A stretch of 64,000 nt of DNA, from positions 1 through 64,000 of IMG/VR virus record IMGVR_UViG_3300009419_000011; one strand, given 5' to 3'. Position 1 is the stretch's first letter; every line of letters starts with the position of its first letter. The notes under the pieces are model-generated. The model was not told the DNA's origin. It saw only the letters and a program-made list of their open reading frames with translations, and searched no databases. The position numbers were made by a program, and so were the translations under genes. The DNA is from a virus. Below, in pieces: positions 35,001 to 42,391 of this stretch.

Positions 35001-35859
35001 TAGATCCAAAAATCTTTCCAATATCCTGTTCGTAGCCTGTTGCAGGTAATGCCTGCATAACCGGCATGCCGTTGCTGACTATAGGCTGACCATCTGCTCC
35101 TAATACTGGTTCGTATTTGGCACGTAGACCACCACCTTCTTTGCTAGATACTGCAAAGCTGACCATGTTATCAGTTGTAGGCACATCTTGTATTTCTTTT
35201 GCTTTGCCCCGGCCTACTGATTTGCGTAGTAAGAAATCTTTTCTACTTAATGATGCTAGACTTTGAATTAAGAACTTGTGGAATACACCCTTAACTCCTG
35301 CGTTCAGATCATCCCAGCTACTGCTGTGACTAAATTTACTCCACGGAGTTGGCTCGTCCTTTTCAAATGCTACAAACTCTAAGTCAATTTGTACTTTAAT
35401 AGGAGGATCTTGTAGTTCCCATAGACTAGAGAACTGCTCGTTACCACGTTGGAAACCTAAGAACTTAGCATTGCCTACCATCTTACCTTGACTGGTAGAT
35501 AACCATTGTTCTAGTTCTTGTTCGTTTTCTTTATTGACTTGTGTGTCAATGTCGCCAACTTTAGGCTTCTTCTCCACAAATTGTTGATCGGTAATACCCT
35601 TGGTATTGAAGAAGTGTAGACTACTTCCGCTTAGAAATTGTTTACTTTGTAGTAGTTGCGGATTCCACAAAGGCTTTTTGTATTTTTTTGCAAAAGAATT
35701 GTTGATATTAAGCAACAAGGTATCTAAAATTGGTACAATATAGGAACGATTATGTACTTTAAGATCAATTTGTTGTGCTTCGTGTCCGCCAGGTAGCGAT
35801 AAATTGCCGCCTTCTGAAACAACTTTCTTTCTATTACTAAACAGCTCATTTAAATTCAT
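32047..35859 (-). CDS. Giant multidomain protein with three nucleotidyltransferase-type signatures
   Basis: 1270 residues. N-terminus MNLNELFSN resembles the T4 Alt leader MELITELF. Domain 1 has a polymerase-beta-type pattern: GSS (78-80), GDID (102-105), QIDLE (157-161). Domain 2 has covalent nucleotidyltransferase (ligase) motifs: KVDGFGGR (440-447), CEVLF (522-526), YEGIVI (663-668) and IKV (675-677). Domain 3 is HIGH-superfamily: GSFVGHKGH (713-721), VGEDQ (809-813) and MSFTKLR (848-854). The last 350 residues are basic low-complexity modules, including CWKGYKYAG. RNA repair, ligation or nucleotide transfer to a host target are possible. Each assignment is by eye; the combination is unusual. 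Confidence 0.65.
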   Translation of the reverse strand: MNLNELFSNRKKVVSEGGNLSLPGGHEAQQIDLKVHNRSYIVPILDTLLLNINNSFAKKYKKPLWNPQLLQSKQFLSGSSLHFFNTKGITDQQFVEKKPKVGDIDTQVNKENEQELEQWLSTSQGKMVGNAKFLGFQRGNEQFSSLWELQDPPIKVQIDLEFVAFEKDEPTPWSKFSHSSSWDDLNAGVKGVFHKFLIQSLASLSRKDFLLRKSVGRGKAKEIQDVPTTDNMVSFAVSSKEGGGLRAKYEPVLGADGQPIVSNGMPVMQALPATGYEQDIGKIFGSIFGSRLNPKQAAQLESKYWSFTGLLDAMNTLVTPEEKQSVLSAFVDKIFGKGAQGLYKGDPERDSAEKSAALDLMINKLGVQAPGDLEQMKQQYKAAYKVTAESLQEAEEVKAQFRKNMPHLRDLKPVDLLDLIDEIHDGNGNFKLQNIPLNVKVDGFGGRFGKDADGKPFMATSNTPPRYAPSFVKYHQEKGTTDPEILGRAQNFDKLFMEMMNAIKLVDSKLGPEFLVNKQVTCEVLFLPFATETPEGKLKFVGIHYDKLPQGIQLALVPFRVVDATSGEDLGDAQSVVKQLTGLGKQGSVMFIDNSLTQKEGLDVTAIVPPVENIEQIKAMLASGKLAQKREAKEILAPVALALEKAIQEDPNILGKDLLGQDYEGIVINSRLGPIKVTSSQQKKIIADKQAAKAAARTEQPRTGNKTAVVAIGSFVGHKGHQQLFGLTINKAKEVSGDPYLFMGNAVGVDDPIPVADKIKTWKQLYPEYAANIGAVTQEGGSLMQKIKHELINPLPGKPPRYDNVVIMVGEDQAKMPIAQALMKAVNKFPGYEHVKVQLEVTPRGTGMSFTKLRNVLKTGDEQQAFQMWNDAFNGGQDGAKPLPSQWIKHLMDVSKTGMSTPQLKPAVKKPAVQPAPQPVEQPALGEMRLFNALMLNENFADGRNPQDKGDSKRHGVPTKSSVSNLRKVAKQGGRKGQLAHWMANMKAGKAKAKNENFDGEYDDEAGMAQSNLRTMARAVDGLLKTIKSNDNLPEWGQEKIAKAEMMLVSVWDYLLSQKEMGRDPKISESVAVNNLRQIVSELSNEKLAQYKTAAGAQASAADKAGDYAKGNKRFSGIVKATKKQFANDEKKVGEDNSSAMAQVASRLTNPKDGATAKLRAAGDKRREEHLKGRNIAKKNEAMMSANKFAGSNKNKLGSQGQLKGTAPKEQPTHKLVGETDKKKGADGKACWKGYKYAGTKNGKDKCVPIGEAYELEMTLAILKLFESNK

Positions 35860-35860
35860 T

Positions 35861-36235
35861 TTATTTTCCTAACCGATACATGCCTTTGAGGATGTCGCCG
35901 TTGTAGTGTTCTGATAATCGAGTGCATAAAGATTCTCTAAACTCTTTGGAAAATAATTTTTTAGGATCTTCTTTAAGATCAAATCTATGATAAAATTTCA
36001 TGCAGCCTTTATTGGCCAACGGCATCCAAACTTCCGGAGTATGCTCGGCAGTGGGTTTGTTTCCGATTTCTTCCGCAATCGGGAAGAAGACCTTTTTATG
36101 CAAATTGTCGTCATTTATGATATATTCTAATATATCTTCTAACATCTGTGTTTCTTGAAGCTTGTCGTTTTCTTCATTTTTTGACAGCTTGTCGTTTTTG
36201 ATGTTTAATCGTCCAAAGAATTCATTTAATAGCAT
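35861..36235 (-). CDS. Unknown protein with possible capsid-targeting leader, 124 residues
   Basis: Starts MLLNEFFGRLNIKND, a leader like that of the 1270-residue protein next to it (L-N-E before FF). The rest is helical with VFFPIAEEIGNK and MKFYHRFDLKEDPKKLF. It ends 1 base before the giant gene starts, so the two are co-transcribed. No family recognised. Confidence 0.6.
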   Translation of the reverse strand: MLLNEFFGRLNIKNDKLSKNEENDKLQETQMLEDILEYIINDDNLHKKVFFPIAEEIGNKPTAEHTPEVWMPLANKGCMKFYHRFDLKEDPKKLFSKEFRESLCTRLSEHYNGDILKGMYRLGK

Positions 36236-36306
36236 AAGTTTATAGGCCCTAATATAACCAATAGAGAGGCTAACGCTCTAGTAGAGTATTTAGCTGAAAT
36301 GTTTGC

Positions 36307-36756
36307 TTAGTAATTGTAGCTGACTGCGGTCACAGCACCGGAATTTACAGCAAGTATTGCACGTAACCATGCAAATTGCCCTGTAAAATTAAGGTGTTCT
36401 GTGCGAATAGGGCCTTCAATAGCACCTACTCTAGCTGGAGGGATATACCCTGGGCTGTCTGTAGTATAGACAAACTCTGCATTGTCTATATCGAACCAAT
36501 CTGCTTCTGCTGGGCTTACTGCTAGTGTGGCTTGAATAGTAGCGGTTCCTACAAACGTAGGAGTTGTATTCACTATAAGCGTGTGTAAACCTGAAGTAGT
36601 TCCGTAGTACCCGGCTCCGTGTTCTGGGATACTGGTAAAAACTTGAGTACCAGTAGTTCCGATAGGATAAAGGGGATATGCAACTGCCACACTGGTGCCA
36701 GTTGATCCTATTCCTGTATATACGGTGAATTTAAAACTCTTACTTAGTGATGGCAT
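36307..36756 (-). CDS. Probable small virion protein, 149 residues
   Basis: Beta-rich, Thr/Gly-rich sequence (YTGIGSTGTSVAVAYPLYPIG, TATIQATLAVSP, GQFAWLRAILAVNSG) typical of head decoration or tail surface proteins. No catalytic motif. A near-match to the late promoter (GCTAAATA) lies about 20 bases upstream. Structural role inferred. Confidence 0.6.
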   Translation of the reverse strand: MPSLSKSFKFTVYTGIGSTGTSVAVAYPLYPIGTTGTQVFTSIPEHGAGYYGTTSGLHTLIVNTTPTFVGTATIQATLAVSPAEADWFDIDNAEFVYTTDSPGYIPPARVGAIEGPIRTEHLNFTGQFAWLRAILAVNSGAVTAVSYNY

Positions 36757-36777
36757 ATTACGGCTCTAAAGCTATAT

Positions 36778-37461
36778 TTAGCCCTTAACTAATGTATCTC
36801 GAGGTATGTATTCGTACACTTTGCGGATGTTGTTGCCTAAGAACAAATGAGTCATGGTCAACATCTTACTGTCCTTAACGTAAAAGAACGGATCTTGTTT
36901 ATACGAGTATCGTCCAGTCATCCATTCTTCAGTAGTTGGGCTAATTTTAATATCGTCACCGTATTTTTTAGCCCATTCGTGGAATTGTAATTTTACATTA
37001 GATGCAACATTCCGCATGACAACTTTATAAACATACTTTTCATGAGGTATGACATCACACAATACTCGTTTGTTTTCGTTATCTAACAAAAATGTTAATT
37101 GGTCTGGAGTTTCTGGCTCGTATACTGTCCATAACCACGGAGATAGATCTTTCAAAATACTGTTATAAACTGTAGGATCTTTACAGAAAAGGCAGAACTT
37201 GCTGCCTTCTGCTCTAATCTGAACTTCTTCCTTACGGTCTAAGTAAGACATAACCGCGTTGGTAAATGCACGAAGTTTATCTTTGTCAACTGCAATTTTT
37301 GAATATCCTAAACTAACAGCTTTACCGTCGCAATAATCTAATACAGGGCCAATGCCGTATCGAACTATTCTACTAGAAGCCGTTACAAGGCATTCAACCT
37401 TGTAAGGCCACTTGTTATAGAATAGCTTATTGACCTTCTGTCGCTTTATCGATTTCAACAT
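36778..37461 (-). CDS. Unknown phage protein, 227 residues
   Basis: Not recognised. Basic N-terminus (MLKSIKRQKVNKLFYNKW), Cys residues in SKFCLFCKDP but no full zinc site, and a C-terminal section with MTHLFLGNNIRKVYEY. Its start overlaps the end of the Clp gene by 35 bases, indicating coupling to it. Confidence 0.6.
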   Translation of the reverse strand: MLKSIKRQKVNKLFYNKWPYKVECLVTASSRIVRYGIGPVLDYCDGKAVSLGYSKIAVDKDKLRAFTNAVMSYLDRKEEVQIRAEGSKFCLFCKDPTVYNSILKDLSPWLWTVYEPETPDQLTFLLDNENKRVLCDVIPHEKYVYKVVMRNVASNVKLQFHEWAKKYGDDIKISPTTEEWMTGRYSYKQDPFFYVKDSKMLTMTHLFLGNNIRKVYEYIPRDTLVKG

Positions 37462-38356
37462 TTTCTACTACAGGTAAAATTTCAGGATATGTCAAAGTAA
37501 GATCGTTACCTTTAACACCTACTTCAACTACTCCTCCGTTTACTAATCGACCGAATAAGATTTCCTTACTTAGCGGCTTTTTAATCATATCATCAATTGT
37601 ACGTTGTAGTGGACGAGCACCCATCTTACGATTGAATCCTTTCTTAATTAACAATTCGGCAGCATCAGCAGTCAGCTTAACAGCAACATTCTTATCTTTC
37701 AACAATCCATTCAGTTCGTCAACAAACTTCTTGACAATCTTTGCCATAGTGTTGTGATCTAGTTTACCGAACTTGATAATGCCGTCTAATCGATTGCGGA
37801 ATTCTGGCTTGAAGAAACTGTTAATAGCACCGTCAGTTTCGTCTCCACGCTCTAAGCTACCAAAGCCCACTGCATTGCGATCATTGTCAGCAGCACCTAA
37901 GTTACTGGTAAGGATAAGGATAGCATTGCGGCCGTCCGCCTTCTTGCCGTTAGATCCAGTAACATAACCGTTATCCATCATTTGTAGCAGTACATTGGCA
38001 ACATCCGGATGTGCTTTTTCAATCTCATCAAACAACAAGATAGCATTTGGGTGCTCTTGCAGTTTAGTAATCAACATACCTGCATTGTCTTCAAAACCAA
38101 CATATCCAGGAGGGGCACCGATAAACTTAGCAACTGAGTGTTTCTCTTGGAATTCACTCATATCAAAGCGAACTAGTTCTACTCCCATACTTGCAGCCAA
38201 TACTTTAGCAGTCTCAGTCTTACCTACACCTGTTGGACCTGTAAATAGGAAACTACCTACTGGCTTGTTCAAGCTCTTCAAGCCTGCTTGTGCAATAAAG
38301 ATTTTATCTAACAAGATTTCGATAGCAGTTTCTTGACCAAACACTTTGTTACGCAT
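37427..38356 (-). CDS. clpA: ClpA/ClpB-like C-terminal half (second AAA+ domain), separated by a frameshift
   Basis: 309 residues. Begins MRNKVFGQETAIEILLDKI; Walker A GPTGVGKT, Walker B ILLFDEIEKA, then sensor and arginine regions (PEFRNRLDGII) and the D2 small domain (MGARPLQRTIDD). In normal Clp proteins this follows directly after the first domain. The frame stays open upstream of this ATG as FALDQIAQKENKN, joining in register to the end of the 38407 gene with one base missing. The two parts sum to about 755 residues, the length of ClpA. Whether this ATG is used on its own is unknown. No ClpP is seen in the window. Confidence 0.8.
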   Translation of the reverse strand: MRNKVFGQETAIEILLDKIFIAQAGLKSLNKPVGSFLFTGPTGVGKTETAKVLAASMGVELVRFDMSEFQEKHSVAKFIGAPPGYVGFEDNAGMLITKLQEHPNAILLFDEIEKAHPDVANVLLQMMDNGYVTGSNGKKADGRNAILILTSNLGAADNDRNAVGFGSLERGDETDGAINSFFKPEFRNRLDGIIKFGKLDHNTMAKIVKKFVDELNGLLKDKNVAVKLTADAAELLIKKGFNRKMGARPLQRTIDDMIKKPLSKEILFGRLVNGGVVEVGVKGNDLTLTYPEILPVVENVEIDKATEGQ

Positions 38357-38406
38357 GTTCTTGTCGAGATCTTTAAGATTCTTGTTTTCTTTTTGTGCAA
38401 TTTGAT

Positions 38407-39696
38407 CTAGCGCAAACCAGTCAGTTTACTGACTTCAAACAAAATTTCATCGTGATCGACAATACCTTGTTCTTCGTCTCGTACTTTAAATCTAGCACAC
38501 GCACAATCAATTAGGTCAATTGCTTTATCTGGTAATTTCTTATCAGTCATGTACTTGATAGAATACTTTACGCTATCAATTACTGCTTGATTAGTGATCT
38601 TAACACCGTGATGTTGTTCATAATACTTTTTAAGACCTTTGATAATCTTAATAGCGGTAGCTTCATCTGGCTCGTTTACTACAACACGTTGGAATCGACG
38701 CATTAGGGCACGATCCTTTTCAAAGTGTTTGCGGAACTCTTCCCATGTAGTTGATGCTACGACTTTGATAGTACCTTTGCCTAACGCTGGCTTGAGCATA
38801 TTAGCCATGTCATTAGATCCACCGCTTGCTGATCCAGCACCGTTCATCATGTGTGCTTCGTCAATGAACAAGATACAGTTCTTTTTCTTTTCAAGTGCAG
38901 TAATTAGCATCTTTAGGCGTTCTTCAAAGTCGCCTCGATATTTGCTACCTGCTAGCAAAGCACTGATATCTAAACTGTAAACTGTGTGCCCTTGAATAAA
39001 CTTAGGAACCTTGCCTTCTTCAATCTTACGTGCTAGACCTTCTGCAATAGCAGTCTTACCTACACCCGGATCACCGATCAGCATGACATTTGATTTTTGA
39101 CGGCGTGCTAGTGCAAGTTGAATTTCTTCAATTTCTTTCTCACGTCCAATAACTGGATCAATCTTTTTCTGTTTAACTCTATTGGTTAAGTTTGCACAGT
39201 ACTGAACAATCATCTTTTCTAGTTGATTGCCACCTACTTCACTAGCTTCACCGTCTTCGTTCAATGCACTGTTATTCAGGAATTCGATAAACTTGTCTTT
39301 ATCGATTTTAGCCTTACGTAGGAAGAAGTTAGCAAAGCTCTTCTTTTCGCTAAAAATACTAATGAAGCAGTCAACTGGTTCAATTACTGTACGCCCGCCA
39401 AACAATACTTGTGTAAAAGCACGATTCAACATACGTTCTACAGTGTTTGTTTTCTTTGGGCGATAATTTTCTTTGTCGGTTTTAATGTCGTTAAGATCAT
39501 CTCGAATAAATTTTTCGAGGCTCTTCTTTAGCAGTTCGACTTCGGCACCAAACTCTTTCAGCATCCCTTTGAACTTTTCATCAGTTACCATACTGTACAA
39601 AAAGTGTTCCAGCGTGATATACTCATGTTTATGTTTGGCAGCAACCTCAATTGCACGTTCAAACATTCCTTCGAGATCGTTATTTGGTTCCAGCAT
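38407..39696 (-). CDS. clpA: ClpA/ClpB-like N-terminal half (N-domain and first AAA+ domain)
   Basis: 429 residues. N-terminal Clp repeat domain (ALSA-type helices with HEYITLEHFLYSM, about 24-36), then AAA+ domain 1 with Walker A GDPGVGKTAIAEG and Walker B CILFIDEAH, and LMRRFQRVVV as the arginine-finger region. It ends VSKLTGLR at a TAG (38407-38409), exactly where Clp proteins continue into domain 2. Clp ATPases unfold proteins for degradation or reactivation. It shares one base with the deformylase gene upstream. Confidence 0.88.
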   Translation of the reverse strand: MLEPNNDLEGMFERAIEVAAKHKHEYITLEHFLYSMVTDEKFKGMLKEFGAEVELLKKSLEKFIRDDLNDIKTDKENYRPKKTNTVERMLNRAFTQVLFGGRTVIEPVDCFISIFSEKKSFANFFLRKAKIDKDKFIEFLNNSALNEDGEASEVGGNQLEKMIVQYCANLTNRVKQKKIDPVIGREKEIEEIQLALARRQKSNVMLIGDPGVGKTAIAEGLARKIEEGKVPKFIQGHTVYSLDISALLAGSKYRGDFEERLKMLITALEKKKNCILFIDEAHMMNGAGSASGGSNDMANMLKPALGKGTIKVVASTTWEEFRKHFEKDRALMRRFQRVVVNEPDEATAIKIIKGLKKYYEQHHGVKITNQAVIDSVKYSIKYMTDKKLPDKAIDLIDCACARFKVRDEEQGIVDHDEILFEVSKLTGLR

Positions 39697-40196
39697 TACT
39701 TGTATTTCCTTTTGATTGATTTCTTAACCGCCAATGCCCACTTAAGAGCACTTGTTCTATTTTGAAATGTGATTCCTTCTAGATGATCAAATTCATGTAG
39801 AAAGCATCGGCATTCGTAACCAAAAAATTCAGCTTCTTGGGTTTCACCTTTTGAGTTTTGAAACCTAACAAGAATTCCTCTTGGTCTTTTTATTTTAGCA
39901 TAAATGTTAGGAAAACTCAAGCATCCTTCCTCTTCTTCGAGCAAGTCGTCTGTTACTCCTGCGATAATTGGATTGAAAAATGCCTGTGCATGATCTCGAT
40001 ATTTCTGATGTCCCATGACAAACATGCGAGTTCTAACACCTATTTGATTAGCAGATAATCCAATGCCGCCATTGGCAAGCATAGTTTCGATCATGTCTTT
40101 CTCGAGTTGAACAGGATCAGTTAGTGGGTTTTCAAAATCAAATTCTGGCATTCTTTCAGCCAATATTGGGTCTGGATTTTTTATAATTGTTAACAT
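39696..40196 (-). CDS. def: Peptide deformylase
   Basis: 166 residues, near the bacterial enzyme (about 169). Motif 1 GIGLSANQIG (class I usually GxGLAAxQ), motif 2 EGCLSFP with the metal Cys, motif 3 HEFDHLEG with both metal His and the catalytic Glu. It removes the formyl group from new proteins. Phage deformylases are known from other T4-like phages. It lies between clp and dnaJ with 8 bases to the latter. Confidence 0.95.
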   Translation of the reverse strand: MLTIIKNPDPILAERMPEFDFENPLTDPVQLEKDMIETMLANGGIGLSANQIGVRTRMFVMGHQKYRDHAQAFFNPIIAGVTDDLLEEEEGCLSFPNIYAKIKRPRGILVRFQNSKGETQEAEFFGYECRCFLHEFDHLEGITFQNRTSALKWALAVKKSIKRKYK

Positions 40197-40204
40197 AATA
40201 ATAT

Positions 40205-41038
40205 TTAAGATGCAATTGACCTTAGCGTATTTTTTTGATACTCTGTAAGATTGTTTGGAACAGATACCTTAATAAGTATCATATGATTTCCTTTAATGCC
40301 GGGATTGTTCATTACAGGCATTCCGTAACCTTGTATGCGTAAGAAAGAGTCTGGTTGAGTTCCTTCTTTTATTTGAACAGTTAGTTTATCACCACTGATT
40401 GTACTTACTTCAAGATCTTTACCTAGCATTGCATCCCAAGCTGTGATATTAATCTGTTCGATAAGATCATTGCCGTTTCTTTGAAACCTTGAATGAGGGC
40501 GAATTCGTACTGACAACATTGCATCCCCAGGTGGAGCCCCTACAAATGAATTATCTCCTGCACCGGCAATTCTTAACACTACTCCGTCATTAATGCCAGC
40601 GGGGATTTTAACTTCAAATGTTCTTTCTTGATAATTGCCTAAACGATAGCTGGCAATGATTTCTTTACCAGCAAATGCTTCCTCTAGGCTAATAACAGTT
40701 TCAAGATTTATGTTTTTATTACGTGGTGACCGTCTGCCAAACATTGCACCTATGTCCGGGCCAAAATGGTGAAAGAATTGTTCGAATCCCGGAGGAACTC
40801 CGCCAGTGTTTGCCTGTTGCCACCCACCAAGTGGATCTTGTCCAAACGGACTAGGATTGTCATATGCTGCTCGCTTTTCTGGATCTCCTAGTGTGGCGTA
40901 TGCTTCTTGAATTTTTTGGAAAGAGGCAGTATCACCGCCCTTGTCGGGATGGTGTTTTGAAGCCAGACTACGAAACGCTTTTTTAACTTCGTCTTGTGTT
41001 GCTTCTTTTGAGATGCCTAAAGTATTGTAATAGTCCAT
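40205..41038 (-). CDS. dnaJ: DnaJ/CbpA-type co-chaperone
   Basis: 277 residues. J domain at 1-65 with the HPD motif in KHHPDKGG, a Gly/Pro-rich linker, then the two beta-barrel C-terminal substrate domains (LEEAFAGKEI, then VKIPAGINDG). No zinc-finger Cys repeats, so it is of the CbpA type. It would recruit host DnaK. A perfect sigma-70 promoter with a large palindrome over its -10 lies directly upstream. Confidence 0.93.
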   Translation of the reverse strand: MDYYNTLGISKEATQDEVKKAFRSLASKHHPDKGGDTASFQKIQEAYATLGDPEKRAAYDNPSPFGQDPLGGWQQANTGGVPPGFEQFFHHFGPDIGAMFGRRSPRNKNINLETVISLEEAFAGKEIIASYRLGNYQERTFEVKIPAGINDGVVLRIAGAGDNSFVGAPPGDAMLSVRIRPHSRFQRNGNDLIEQINITAWDAMLGKDLEVSTISGDKLTVQIKEGTQPDSFLRIQGYGMPVMNNPGIKGNHMILIKVSVPNNLTEYQKNTLRSIAS

Positions 41039-41042
41039 AAGA

Positions 41043-41071
41043 AAAGGTATAGTTTATTATACTATACCTTT
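41043..41071. promoter_or_regulatory. 11-bp palindrome over the dnaJ promoter -10 (candidate operator)
   Basis: Arms AAAGGTATAGT (41043-41053) and ACTATACCTTT (41061-41071) are perfect inverted repeats with a 7-bp centre. The centre and inner arm contain the -10 TATAAT (41056-41061). It could be a repressor-binding site or a hairpin in the leader. Confidence 0.6.
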
Positions 41072-41084
41072 CTCTAATTGTCAA
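41056..41084 (-). promoter_or_regulatory. Perfect consensus sigma-70 promoter for dnaJ
   Basis: TTGACA (41079-41084), a 17-bp spacer and TATAAT (41056-41061) on the - strand, about 18 bases upstream of the ATG at 41038. Confidence 0.9.
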
Positions 41085-41090
41085 CTAAGA

Positions 41091-41294
41091 TTATTTCTTA
41101 GGTGCTTTTTCTGGAACTTTTGTTCCTTCATGCTTTTCGTGTATTTTTACAGTCCTGCACTTTTCAACTTCTTTTTGGGTCTTTGCATCTGTAGTTTTAA
41201 CACAAACTTTTTTAGTTTCTGGTTTAGCTTCTTGAGCCTGGACTCCTGTAGCTAATACTAATGCTAGACCTGCGACAAAAATAATATTTTTCAT
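41091..41294 (-). CDS. Small secreted protein, 67 residues, unknown
   Basis: Signal peptide MKNIIFVAGLALVLATGVQAQ with a cleavage site after VQA (about residue 20). The mature part of about 47 residues is Lys-rich with two Cys (VCVKTT and EKCRTV), which could form a disulphide in the periplasm. AAAGGA precedes the ATG. It is the last gene of the lysis-region operon. Function unknown. Confidence 0.65.
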   Translation of the reverse strand: MKNIIFVAGLALVLATGVQAQEAKPETKKVCVKTTDAKTQKEVEKCRTVKIHEKHEGTKVPEKAPKK

Positions 41295-41305
41295 AGTTTT
41301 TCCTT

Positions 41306-41836
41306 TTATAGTTCTGGATCTGGGCCTTGCATAGGACCCGGTTTACCACTGCTTGACACAAATGTTGAGCTAGGAGTAAATGATGGCTGAGTTACTGGCG
41401 GCCTTGCTGCTGGTGCTCCGAAACTTGGGCCTGCTGCTGGTGCTCCGAAACTTGGCGTTGCTGCTGGTGAACCAAAGCTACTGGGTGTGCCGAAGCCTCC
41501 TGCTGACGGCGAGCCAAATGCTGGGCCGCCGGTTGTTGGTGCGGAGATGCCCCCGTTGTTTGCTCCATTTAATTTCTCCTGAGTTCGACCAAATGCTGCA
41601 ATACCTAACACAGCACCCATTGCGATGTGGAATAATCCAGCACCCTGTAGTGTTAACGGATTCCATTGTGTAATTTGTGTGCCTGTTGTAGTTTGTAATA
41701 AACTCCACAGTACTGGAAATATAACCATGTCCATAGTACAAACAACCATGTACATCCAACCCATCATTGGACGCCACTTGGAATTCATCCAATCTTCTTT
41801 TTTCTTTTCGCTTTCGCTTTTAACTTCTTCTGACAT
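41306..41836 (-). CDS. Possible holin (GTA-type three-TM) with long Gly/Pro/Ala tail
   Basis: 176 residues. Residues about 20-85 hold WRPMMGWMYMVVCTMDMVIF, QWNPLTL and GAGLFHIAMGAVLGI, the pattern of the 3-TM holin family named from gene-transfer agents. The last 80 residues are low-complexity repeats with FGAPAAGPSFG and similar. It would make inner-membrane holes for the endolysin. Three genes of the lysis region lie next to it. Confidence 0.55.
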   Translation of the reverse strand: MSEEVKSESEKKKEDWMNSKWRPMMGWMYMVVCTMDMVIFPVLWSLLQTTTGTQITQWNPLTLQGAGLFHIAMGAVLGIAAFGRTQEKLNGANNGGISAPTTGGPAFGSPSAGGFGTPSSFGSPAATPSFGAPAAGPSFGAPAARPPVTQPSFTPSSTFVSSSGKPGPMQGPDPEL

Positions 41837-41845
41837 GATCGCCCC

Positions 41846-42364
41846 TTATAGTGTAATTGGTAGCCACAGCCATAGTGCTTGGCTGACAAACAAACTGCCC
41901 ACAGAACCAACTACTAAGCTGATCCAAAACATTGGCATACTTACTGCTAATATGCTAGCAGTTAGTAATACAATAGCAATCTGTAGCACACTGCCGCCCC
42001 ATGTAAACCATGGTGATTTCTCGCGAGCAACTGCACGCTCTGCTTCTAGTGCTTTAGCTTTCTCTGCTATTTCTTTCTTGTCTGCTTCCATTCGATCTTT
42101 TTCAGCTTCGAACTTGGCCTTAACTTTAGGATCAGTTGCACTGGCAGCGGCGGTTTCATATAGAACGCCTCGCACATTTTTCGCCTGATACCAACTCCAC
42201 TGATTATTGGCAGCAATAGTGTTGTTCATAATCTTGCTGCTGTTCTGTCCGCCGATCATAGTGCTGATGGCTAAGATAGCAGCAAGGATAACAATTACGA
42301 ATCCTGCTTTATCTTTAATCTTTGCTTCACGCTCTGAACGTGATAGTGGTTTTACTTCTGACAT
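41846..42364 (-). CDS. DUF4337-type membrane protein
   Basis: 172 residues. N-terminal transmembrane helix (FVIVILAAILAISTMIGG, about 22-39), then a periplasmic coiled coil (NNQWSWYQAKNVRG, then a Lys/Glu/Ala helix to about 115), and two C-terminal transmembrane helices (QIAIVLLTASILAV and ISLVVGSVGSLFV). This matches the DUF4337 family, of unknown function. Position in the lysis region suggests a membrane role in lysis or in superinfection control. A late-type promoter may lie upstream. Confidence 0.65.
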   Translation of the reverse strand: MSEVKPLSRSEREAKIKDKAGFVIVILAAILAISTMIGGQNSSKIMNNTIAANNQWSWYQAKNVRGVLYETAAASATDPKVKAKFEAEKDRMEADKKEIAEKAKALEAERAVAREKSPWFTWGGSVLQIAIVLLTASILAVSMPMFWISLVVGSVGSLFVSQALWLWLPITL

Positions 42365-42391
42365 TGTCGCTCCTAATAAGTGTAGTGTTAA

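Noticed and set aside
36240-36300. Possible tRNA or small RNA between 36235 and 36307
   Set aside because: A short inverted repeat (TAGAG and CTCTA) is present but no cloverleaf, anticodon arm or CCA-type end can be formed.
38407-38420. Programmed -1 frameshift in clp
   Set aside because: No X-XXY-YYZ heptamer or clear downstream structure at the junction; a lost base is simpler.
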